Shown here one piece after another: positions 16,997-23,755 of a stretch of DNA of 38,450 bases. This DNA comes from Acidobacteriota bacterium (lineage in GTDB: Bacteria; Acidobacteriota; Polarisedimenticolia; J045). Within the stretch, counting starts at the first letter, position 1, and every line of letters starts with the position of its first letter. Location: contig RFIB01000100.1 of the NCBI GenBank assembly GCA_003695625.1, positions 1 through 38,450 of the forward strand, read 5' to 3'. Made by a program: the position numbers and the translations under genes. The notes beneath the pieces are model-generated. The model did no database searches. It was given only the letters and a program-made list of their open reading frames with translations, and had not been told where the DNA came from.

Positions 16997-17866
16997 TCAT
17001 CCGCACTCGTCCGGCACCAGCGGTCGCAGGGTCACGCTGCGTCGCGAGTCGACCAGCACGAGGTGGTCGCGGGGCACGAGCCGCCAGCCCGGATCGTCCG
17101 ACAGGCGCTCGGAGCTGACCAGCACCGCGTCGTGCCCGGCCTCCGGCTCGACCATGCGGCAGCGGTCCCCCTCGCAGACGTACCGCCGTCCGGTGTGCAC
17201 GTAGAGGGTCTCGGGCACGGTGTCCGGATCGTCGGCAAAGCGGCAGGCGACCGCCTCGCGGCCGTTGCCGACCACGAGATTCAGCCGGGATACCTCGGTG
17301 CGGCCGTGCGCGCGGGCGCGCGCGAGCACCTGCGAGATCGCGGCGACGAGGGCCTCCGCCATCCGCTCGAGCGGATCCGTCGCGCGGGCTTCGGCCCATC
17401 GATCGAGGAAGACCGCAAACAGCAGTTCCGAGTCGGTGCTGCCCTGGACGACCTCGAAGCTCTCGTCGCTCAGCGAGGCGAGCAGCTCGCGCCGGATCCG
17501 CGGAAAGTGCGCCACCTGCCCGTTGTGCATGAACGCGAACGGCCCGGCGACGAACGGATGGCAGTTGACCTCGGAGACCGGGATCCGGTGGCTCGCCGCC
17601 CGGACGTGGGCGAGCACCGTCCGCGAGCGTGTCACCCGCGCCAGGTGATGCAGGTTCCGGTCGTTCCACGCCGGGCGCACGCTGCGGAACAGCGCCGGCT
17701 CGGGCGAGATCTCGTGCCGGTACCAGGCGAGTCCGAAGCCGTCGCCGTTGAGCGGCTCGCGCCGCTCGAGGCTGTGGTAGCTCTGGTGGACGAGGGAGTT
17801 CCGCGGGCGGGTGACCAGGCTGGCCAGATCGATCTCCGGGCCCTCGTACATCACGAAGCGGCACAC
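16997..17866 (-). CDS. Class II glutamine amidotransferase (YafJ/EgtC-like)
   Basis: A 289-residue N-terminal-nucleophile amidohydrolase. The key choice is the start: a GTG at 17866 immediately precedes a Cys codon, giving (M)CRFVMYEG, so that after Met removal Cys becomes the catalytic N-terminal nucleophile. GGGAGGA lies six bases upstream. LNGDGFGLAWY, HVRAASHRIPVSEVNCHPF and FMHNGQVAHF are the glutaminase motifs. Relatives include YafJ and EgtC, the latter hydrolysing gamma-glutamyl intermediates of ergothioneine; no other ergothioneine gene is present, so the substrate is open. It is probably the first gene of the minus-strand run leading to msrA, and is divergent from the esterase gene. 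Confidence 0.88.
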   Translation of the reverse strand: MCRFVMYEGPEIDLASLVTRPRNSLVHQSYHSLERREPLNGDGFGLAWYRHEISPEPALFRSVRPAWNDRNLHHLARVTRSRTVLAHVRAASHRIPVSEVNCHPFVAGPFAFMHNGQVAHFPRIRRELLASLSDESFEVVQGSTDSELLFAVFLDRWAEARATDPLERMAEALVAAISQVLARARAHGRTEVSRLNLVVGNGREAVACRFADDPDTVPETLYVHTGRRYVCEGDRCRMVEPEAGHDAVLVSSERLSDDPGWRLVPRDHLVLVDSRRSVTLRPLVPDECG

Positions 17867-17950
17867 GGCGGGTCCTCCCGTCGCGCAGCCTGCCACCGCG
17901 GCGACGACACGGGCAACCGGTCCGGCGTAGAGTGGGCGCGGGAGCACGCC

Positions 17951-19324
17951 ATGCCGCCCTGCGCCCGGTCAGACCGCCGTCCCGCGCGAGCCGTCGCCGC
18001 GCTCGCCGCCGCCTGCCTGCTCGCCGGGCCCGCCGCGCGCGCGGGAACATGGCTCGAGGACCAGGTCCTCCCCCACGACGGTCTCGACCGGCGCTTCCGC
18101 GTCTACGACCCCGGATTCGCCCCACCGGAGGGGATGCCGCTCGTGTTCGTCCTGCACGGCGGAGGCGGCTCGATGGCTTCGGTGACGGACAACGGGACGA
18201 TGGCCGAATGGCCCGACATCGCCGACGAGTACGGGATCCTGCTGATCGTGCCCAACGGCGTGAATCCGGCGACCGGCGATCCGGCCGGCGACGACCAGAA
18301 CTGGAACGACTGCCGCGCCGATGCGCCGGCCGTGGAGACCGGCGCCGACGACGTCGGGTTCGTCTCGGCGCTGATCGACCGGGCCGCCGCGCGCTGGCCG
18401 ATCGACCCGGCACGCGTCTACGCCACCGGGGCATCGAACGGCGGCATGATGAGCTACCGGCTCGCGTTCGAGCTGTCCGATCGCATCGCCGCGATCGCCG
18501 CCTTCATTGCCAACCTGCCCGCGGACAGCGAATGCGGGGAGCCGGAGCATTCCGTCCCGGTGTTCATCTGCAACGGCGACGCCGAAGACGACTACATGCC
18601 GTGGGACGGCGGCTGCGTGAAGGCCGCCTCGGGAACCTGCCGGCGCGGCACGGTGATCGCGGCGGAGGCGACCCGGGACTGGTGGATCGCGCACCTGAAC
18701 ACGACCCGCGAGCCAACCGACATGACCGCCTTTCCCGACCTCGACCCGTCCGACGGATCCACGGTCGAGAGCGCGCTGCACGACGGCGGGTTCGAGGCGG
18801 CCGAGGTGGCGTTCTACCGGGTTCACGGCGGCGGCCACACGACCCCGTCGATCGAGCACCATCGGCCCGCGTGGCTGCTCGCGCTGCTCGGCCTGGGCAG
18901 CCAGAACCACGACATCGAGGGCGCGCGCGAGGCGTGGGCGTTCCTCGCGCGGCACCGGCTCGACGAGCCGGGGGCCGGCACGGCGCCGGGCATCGCGGGT
19001 TTCCTGCGCGTGGCACGGACCGGCGACGGACAGTTGCGACTGACGTTCTCGGGCGACTGCGGCTCGGCAGCGCGGTCGGCGGTCTACCGGGGCGATCTCG
19101 TCGCCGGCTGGGATTCCGTCGCGCCGGAGCCGGGGGCGTGCGATCTCGCCGGGCACGAGGCCCTCGTCCCGGAAGGAACGCGCCCCGCGGAGTTCTTCGT
19201 CGTCGTGCCCCACGACGGCGTGACCGAAGGCTCCTACGGCCGCGAAAGCGACGGCACGCCTCGACCGCCGGCCACCCCGGCATGCCTTCCGCCGGGAGAA
19301 CCCGACGCCTGCGCCGCACGCTGA
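17951..19324 (+). CDS. Secreted PHB-depolymerase/feruloyl-esterase-like hydrolase (LpqC family)
   Basis: A 457-residue exported protein. The signal peptide is MPPCARSDRRPARA followed by a hydrophobic run to ARAG. The CE1/PHB-depolymerase-like alpha/beta-hydrolase domain has VFVLHGGGGS (oxyanion), NWNDCRADA, YATGASNGGMMSYRLAFE (nucleophile Ser), FICNGDAEDDYMPW (acid) and VHGGGHTTPS (catalytic His). About 130 further residues include cysteine pairs (GDCGSAARS, GACDLAG) and may be a small beta domain. The last residues are Pro/Cys-rich. It is likely an esterase acting on short polyesters or acylated polysaccharide; specificity is unknown. The ATG at 17951 follows GGGAG. The tracked start at 17063 runs across the divergent amidotransferase. 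Confidence 0.88.
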   Translation: MPPCARSDRRPARAVAALAAACLLAGPAARAGTWLEDQVLPHDGLDRRFRVYDPGFAPPEGMPLVFVLHGGGGSMASVTDNGTMAEWPDIADEYGILLIVPNGVNPATGDPAGDDQNWNDCRADAPAVETGADDVGFVSALIDRAAARWPIDPARVYATGASNGGMMSYRLAFELSDRIAAIAAFIANLPADSECGEPEHSVPVFICNGDAEDDYMPWDGGCVKAASGTCRRGTVIAAEATRDWWIAHLNTTREPTDMTAFPDLDPSDGSTVESALHDGGFEAAEVAFYRVHGGGHTTPSIEHHRPAWLLALLGLGSQNHDIEGAREAWAFLARHRLDEPGAGTAPGIAGFLRVARTGDGQLRLTFSGDCGSAARSAVYRGDLVAGWDSVAPEPGACDLAGHEALVPEGTRPAEFFVVVPHDGVTEGSYGRESDGTPRPPATPACLPPGEPDACAAR

Positions 19325-19341
19325 TCCGGCCTCCCGGACGA

Positions 19342-19418
19342 TGGTCGGGGCGACTGGATTCGAACCAGCGACCCTCTGCTCCCAAAGCAGATGCGCTACC
19401 AGGCTGCACCACGCCCCG
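19342..19418 (-). tRNA. tRNA-Pro (anticodon TGG)
   Basis: Read on the minus strand, the acceptor stem CGGGGCG pairs with CGCCCCG, with discriminator A and an encoded CCA (77 nt in all). The D arm is GCAGCCTGGTAGCGC. The anticodon stem-loop CTGCT-TTTGGGA-GCAG has the TGG anticodon, and the T arm contains GGTTCGAATCC. There is no variable-region expansion. The gene lies between the esterase gene and the convergent cupin gene. I see no integrase or duplicated 3' end nearby to mark it as an attachment site. Confidence 0.96.
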
Positions 19419-19475
19419 ACCGAAGACGGATGGTAGCCGCGCGCCGCGGGCTCCGCACCCGCGGCGCCGACGGTC

Positions 19476-19931
19476 TCAGCGGTCGCGCCGCTCCCAGTCG
19501 AACGGGATCTCGTTGACCAGCGGATCCCAGCGCTCCTCGTCGGGGACCAGCGGGTTGTACGCCTCGTCGGTCCACACCACGACGAGCGACTCTCCCTCGG
19601 CGATCCCCTTGAGCCCGAACCAGACCCGCGGCGGGATCAGCACCCGGTACGGCGATTCCGGTGCGAGGAACAGCTCGTTGACCTCGAGGTGCGTCGGCGA
19701 CTCCTCGCGCGGATCGTAGAGGCCGAGCCGGACGAGGCCCTGCACGCAGGCCAGCACGTCGGTGCGCTTTCGGTGACGGTGCCAGGCCTTGATCGCCCCG
19801 CCGCGCACCGTCGAGACGTGCACCTGCCCGAAGGCGGGCAGCGTGTCGTCGTCGGCGCGGAACAGCTCGACCACGCGGCCCCGCTCGTCGAGGTGGTTTG
19901 CGAGCGTGAGCAGCCTGACTCCGTCGATCAC
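19476..19931 (-). CDS. dTDP-4-dehydrorhamnose 3,5-epimerase-like cupin
   Basis: A 151-residue cupin of the RmlC family. LANHLDERGRVVELFR, HVSTVRGGAIKAWHRHRKRTD, the beta-barrel GLVRLGLYDPREES and LIPPRVWFGLKGIAEGESLVVVWTDEAYNP match RmlC-like epimerases, which act on NDP-4-keto-6-deoxysugars. It is shorter than typical RmlC (about 180 residues), and the catalytic His/Asp pair is not certain, so it may be a related epimerase or non-enzymatic cupin. The start is a GTG at 19931 with GGGAG eight bases upstream; the tracked ORF from 20417 overlaps the divergent ychF gene. No rmlA, rmlB or rmlD gene is in the window. Confidence 0.82.
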   Translation of the reverse strand: MIDGVRLLTLANHLDERGRVVELFRADDDTLPAFGQVHVSTVRGGAIKAWHRHRKRTDVLACVQGLVRLGLYDPREESPTHLEVNELFLAPESPYRVLIPPRVWFGLKGIAEGESLVVVWTDEAYNPLVPDEERWDPLVNEIPFDWERRDR

Positions 19932-20077
19932 GACCCCGCTCCCTTCCCGCGTCGCGCGCGGGCGCGATGGTAGGGAGCGCGCCGCGACGGCGTCAACCGC
20001 GACCGCCTTGCGCCCCGGCACGGGTCGCGCTGCAATGACCGCCGCCCGGATCTTGCGGCCGGGCGGGAGCCTGACGG

Positions 20078-21154
20078 ATGGAGATCGCCCTCTGCGGCCT
20101 GGGCCGCGCCGGAAAGACGACGCTGTGGTCGATCCTGACCGGGCGCGAGGTGCCGCCCGGGGCAAAGCCGGAAACGCGCCGCGGCGTCGCCCGGGTCCCC
20201 GATCCGCGCCTCGATCGGCTGACCGCGCTGTTCGAGCCGAAGAAGCACACGCCGGCGACGGTGACCTACGTCGACGTGCTGGCCCTCGAACGCGGGACCG
20301 GCCGGACGGACAACCCGGTGCTCGCCGAGCTGCGCCCGGCCGACGCACTGATGCTCGTGCTGCGCGCGTTCGACGACCCGGCCGACCCTCACCCCGAGGG
20401 CTCGATCGATCCGGCACGCGACCTCGAGCTGATGGAGACCGAGTTCCTGCTCGCCGACCTGGCCGTGGCCCAGCGCAGGATCGAGCGGCTCGACGCGCTG
20501 ATCCCCAAGACCAACCGCCCCGAGGACCGCGCCGAGCGCGAGCTGATGCACAAGGTCGTCGCCTCCCTCGAGTCGGAGCAGCCGCTGCGCGAGGCGGAGT
20601 TCACGGCAGACGAGCGCAAGGCGCTGCGCGGATTCGCGTTCCTGACCGCCAAGCCGCTGCTCGTCGCGGTCAATCTCGGGGAGGACGACACGACGAAGAT
20701 CGGCGCCCCGCCGGCCGAGCTGGGCCTCGGCGCGCTCGAGGGCCGGTCACAGGTCGACGTCGTCGCGCTGTCGGCACGGATCGAGGAGGAGATCGCCGCG
20801 CTCTCGCCCGAGGACGCCGAGGCGTTCCGCCGCGAGCTGGGCATCGCCGAACCCGCGCTCGACCGGCTGATTCGCGCCAGCTACCGGCTGCTCGGGCTGA
20901 TCTCGTTCTTCACCGTCGGCAAGGACGAGTGCCGCGCGTGGACGATCCGCGAAGGCACCGACGCGCGGACGGCCGCCGGGACGATCCACACCGACCTCGA
21001 GCGCGGGTTCATCCGGGCCGAGGTGATCGAATGGGACCGGCTGCTCGAGGCCGGCTCGCTCGCCGCGGCGCGCGAGCGGGGGTGGCTGCGGCTCGAGGGG
21101 CGCGACTACGTCGTCCGCGACGGCGACGTGCTGCACGTGCGGCACGCGTCCTGA
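20078..21154 (+). CDS. ychF: YchF/OLA1-family P-loop ATPase
   Basis: A 358-residue translation-associated NTPase. The G1 P-loop is GLGRAGKTTL (instead of the usual NVGKST). The switch region is THTPATVTYVDV-like, and LLVAVNLGEDD provides the NxxE variant of G4 that gives YchF its preference for ATP over GTP. A coiled-coil insert (about 125-185) is present. The C-terminal TGS domain (about 275-358) includes LISFFTVGKDECRAWTIREGT and RDYVVRDGDVLHVRH. The ATG is preceded by GGGAG with eight-base spacing. The N-terminus (MEIALCGLGRAGKTT) differs from consensus YchF, so this may be a divergent paralogue. A TTCCGC-TT-GCGGAA hairpin lies 13 bp past the stop. Confidence 0.88.
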   Translation: MEIALCGLGRAGKTTLWSILTGREVPPGAKPETRRGVARVPDPRLDRLTALFEPKKHTPATVTYVDVLALERGTGRTDNPVLAELRPADALMLVLRAFDDPADPHPEGSIDPARDLELMETEFLLADLAVAQRRIERLDALIPKTNRPEDRAERELMHKVVASLESEQPLREAEFTADERKALRGFAFLTAKPLLVAVNLGEDDTTKIGAPPAELGLGALEGRSQVDVVALSARIEEEIAALSPEDAEAFRRELGIAEPALDRLIRASYRLLGLISFFTVGKDECRAWTIREGTDARTAAGTIHTDLERGFIRAEVIEWDRLLEAGSLAAARERGWLRLEGRDYVVRDGDVLHVRHAS

Positions 21155-21166
21155 GCCGGCCGCGGG

Positions 21167-21180
21167 TTCCGCTTGCGGAA
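21167..21180. terminator. Short hairpin after ychF
   Basis: TTCCGC-TT-GCGGAA forms a six-base-pair stem with a two-base loop, 13 bp beyond the ychF stop and before the cytochrome operon. It has no following T tract, so intrinsic termination is uncertain. Confidence 0.3.
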
Positions 21181-21315
21181 GGAAGAATCCGTCCGGCCGG
21201 GCGCTGCGGGCGCTCCGCGGCCGCCGCCCGGAGCCGCTCGACATACGCGCTCGCAGGGGCCATTTTGTAGGAACGGGGAGTCCGGGCGGGGCCCGACCGC
21301 GCGGGGAGAATCGAG

Positions 21316-22248
21316 ATGACGACGGTCGAGCTCGCCGCCCAGCCGGCCGGGGCGCCACGTGTGCCGTTCCGTACGCGGCTGTTCCGTGTCGTGCACCGGA
21401 TGTTCGCGACAGTCCTGTTCGGGTTGCCCGTGCTCGTCATTGCGTGGGGGCTGCCCTACTACACGGCCCCGCTGGCCGAGCGCGTGCGCCATCCGGCCCA
21501 TCGCGTGCTCAACCCGGCCGGGGACATCGGCCAGGCGTTCGGCGTGCTGGCGTTCGCGCTGTTCCTGTTCCTGTGGCTCTACCCGCTGCGCAAGCGTGTC
21601 GGCCGGGCCCCGTGGCTCGGCCCGGTCCGCGGCTGGCTCGACGTGCACATCGTCGCCGGGCTGGCGGTCCCGCTGATCGGCGCGGTCCATGCGACGTTCC
21701 GGTTCCAGGGCGTCGTCGGCCTCGGCTACGCGGCGATGCTGGTCGTCGCGCTGTCGGGGGTCGTCGGCCGCTACCTCTACGTGCGGATTCCTCGCGGAGT
21801 GAGCGGACTGGCGGCGTCGCGGGAGGAGATCGCCCGCCTGCGGGACGCGATGCTCGCGGAGCTCGCGGGACGCACGGGAATGTCCGCAGACGAGCTGTCG
21901 CGGGCGCTGATCGTCAGCGAGCCGGTCCCGCCCAGGCTCGGGATCGTCGCGACCTTCACCCGGCTGATCCGCGACGACCTGCGCCGCCGGCGGGCCGCCC
22001 GCAGGCTCGTGCGCGAGTGGCGGCGATCCGGCGCGGGCAGCCGCGCCGAGCGCGACGCCGCGCGGAGCGTTCTCCGCCTCGCCCGCCGGCAGATGGCGCT
22101 CGCGCAGCAGATCCGGATGCTCGAGGCGACGCAGCGCGTCTTCGGCTACTGGCATGCCGCACACCTCCCGGTCGCGATCACCGCGATGATCGCCGTGCTG
22201 ATCCACGTCGCGGTCGTCGTTTCCCTCGGGGTCACCTGGTTCTACTGA
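21316..22248 (+). CDS. Di-haem b-type cytochrome-like inner-membrane protein
   Basis: A 310-residue integral membrane protein of no family I can name. About five hydrophobic helices are visible (about 31-50, 71-91, 107-127, 132-155 and 283-305). Two of them carry histidine pairs with identical spacing: H111-x13-H125 and H283-x13-H297. That spacing stacks two b haems through a four-helix arrangement, as in ferric reductase/NOX and other di-haem cytochromes b. A hydrophilic Arg-rich cytoplasmic segment (about 160-280) separates the two haem helices. GGGGAG lies about eight bases before the ATG. It is the first gene of a plus-strand operon with the Fe-S flavoprotein and the 23-haem cytochrome, so it may pass electrons between NAD(P)H or quinol and periplasmic cytochromes. 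Haem binding is inferred from the histidine pattern only. Confidence 0.78.
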   Translation: MTTVELAAQPAGAPRVPFRTRLFRVVHRMFATVLFGLPVLVIAWGLPYYTAPLAERVRHPAHRVLNPAGDIGQAFGVLAFALFLFLWLYPLRKRVGRAPWLGPVRGWLDVHIVAGLAVPLIGAVHATFRFQGVVGLGYAAMLVVALSGVVGRYLYVRIPRGVSGLAASREEIARLRDAMLAELAGRTGMSADELSRALIVSEPVPPRLGIVATFTRLIRDDLRRRRAARRLVREWRRSGAGSRAERDAARSVLRLARRQMALAQQIRMLEATQRVFGYWHAAHLPVAITAMIAVLIHVAVVVSLGVTWFY

Positions 22249-22309
22249 CGGTCCGGTGGTACCGGCGCGCCCAGCCGGCTTCCATGCGTTCGACGGGAGA
22301 GACCGATCG

Positions 22310-23755
22310 ATGGAGATGCTGCTGACCACGGCCGGCTTCCTGGCGATCACGGCGCTCGCCGTGCTGTGGCATCTGCGACGCACCGGCCCGCCCGCGGCGG
22401 CGGCCAGCGCACCGACGGGGGAGCCCTGCCCCCGCTGCAGCACGCCGATCGTGCGCGGTGCGACGTTCTGTCCGGGCTGCGGCGTTCCGGTGCAGGTCTG
22501 GGACGTCGTGCGGGCCCCGACGCGGGACCCTGCGACCGCCGGCGCGGACGACGGCGCAGCGAAGCACGCCGTGGTGCGCGCGGATGCGTGTGTCGGCTGC
22601 GGCACGTGCGTCGACGCCTGCCCGGAGGACGGCGCGATCCGCCTCGAGGGCAAGCTGGCGGTCGTCGACCAGCAGAAGTGCGTCGTCCACGGTGCCTGCG
22701 TGAGCGCCTGCCCCGTCGGCGCGATCGTGATCACCACCGGCGAGGCGGTCCAGCGCGTCGAGGCGCCGGAGATCGGCGACGGCTTCGAGTCCAACGTGCC
22801 GGGCGTGTACATCGTCGGCGAGCTCGGTGGCCGCGGCCTGATCAAGAACGCGATCAACGAGGGCAAGATTGCCGTCGAGCACATCGCGGGCCGCATCGCG
22901 CAGTCGCCGCGCCCGGACGAACCGGACGTCCACGACATCGTGATCGTCGGGTCGGGTCCCGCCGGCCTGAGCGCCGCCCTCGAGGCCCGGCGGCAGAAGC
23001 TGTCCGCCGTGGTGCTCGAGCAGGGTTCCCTGGCCGAGAGCATCCGCAAGTATCCGCGCCGCAAGCTGCTGCTCGCCGAGCCGGTCCGGATCCCGCTCTA
23101 CGGCGACCTGTGGGTCGCCGACGCCTCCAAGGAGACCCTGCTCGAGGTGTGGGAGACGATCGTCGCCAACTCGGGCATCACGCTCGAGACGCACTGCCGG
23201 GTCGAGAACGTCGCGCGTCACGGCGACCTGTTCGAGGTGCGCGCGGGCGAGCGTGCCTTTCGCGGGCGGTTCGTCGTGCTTGCGATGGGCCGCCGCGGCA
23301 CGCCGCGCAAGCTCGGCGTTCCGGGCGAAGAGCTCGACAAGGTGTTCTACGACGTGGTCGAGATGGACATGTTCCGCGGCCGGCGCGTGCTCGTCGTCGG
23401 CGGCGGGGACAGCGCCGTCGAGTCGGCGCTCGGGGCGGCCAACCAGGAGGGTGCGACGGTCACGCTGAGCTACCGCGGCGAGCGGATCACGCGCGCCAAG
23501 CCGCGCAACATCGAGAAGCTCGAACGGGCCGTCGCCGAAGGGCGCATCGAGCTGCTCTGCCCGAGCCAGGTGGTCCGAATCCTGCCCGACTCGGTCGAGC
23601 TCCGCGTCGGAGGCGCGACCCGGACGATCCCCAACGACGACGTCGTGATCCGCATCGGCGGCGAGGCCCCGTACGCGTTTCTCGAGCGGATCGGCGTGCG
23701 GATCGTCACCAAGGACGTCCCGCTGGCCACGGAGCTCGAGGGTGTCGGTGCCTGA
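22310..23755 (+). CDS. Membrane-anchored zinc-ribbon / 4Fe-4S / FAD-NAD(P) oxidoreductase
   Basis: A 481-residue multidomain protein. In order: an N-terminal transmembrane anchor (about 4-22); a zinc ribbon CPRC...CPGC (40-57); a ferredoxin-like pair with CVGCGTCVDACP (94-105) and CVVHGACVSACP (124-135), the second having His where a cluster Cys is expected; and NVPGVYIVGELGG to EGKIAVEH (162-190), resembling the C-terminal helix of thioredoxin reductases. Then come FAD-binding VIVGSGPAGLSAA (211-223), PRKLGVPGE (332-340) and NAD(P)-binding VLVVGGGDSAVESA (360-373). The redox CxxC of thioredoxin reductase is absent, so this is probably an electron-transfer flavoprotein, YpdA-like in its core. 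The start at 22310 follows GGGAGAG. It ends overlapping the cytochrome gene by 14 bp, so coupled translation is likely. Confidence 0.87.
   Translation: MEMLLTTAGFLAITALAVLWHLRRTGPPAAAASAPTGEPCPRCSTPIVRGATFCPGCGVPVQVWDVVRAPTRDPATAGADDGAAKHAVVRADACVGCGTCVDACPEDGAIRLEGKLAVVDQQKCVVHGACVSACPVGAIVITTGEAVQRVEAPEIGDGFESNVPGVYIVGELGGRGLIKNAINEGKIAVEHIAGRIAQSPRPDEPDVHDIVIVGSGPAGLSAALEARRQKLSAVVLEQGSLAESIRKYPRRKLLLAEPVRIPLYGDLWVADASKETLLEVWETIVANSGITLETHCRVENVARHGDLFEVRAGERAFRGRFVVLAMGRRGTPRKLGVPGEELDKVFYDVVEMDMFRGRRVLVVGGGDSAVESALGAANQEGATVTLSYRGERITRAKPRNIEKLERAVAEGRIELLCPSQVVRILPDSVELRVGGATRTIPNDDVVIRIGGEAPYAFLERIGVRIVTKDVPLATELEGVGA

Noticed and set aside
19342-19418. tRNA-Pro as an integration site
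   Set aside because: No integrase gene and no duplicate of the tRNA 3' end were seen in the flanking sequence.
21238-21266. TCGACA-N17-CATTTT as promoter for the di-haem b/flavoprotein/cytochrome operon
   Set aside because: The -35 is good but the -10 matches only three of six positions; kept as a weak possibility, not annotated.
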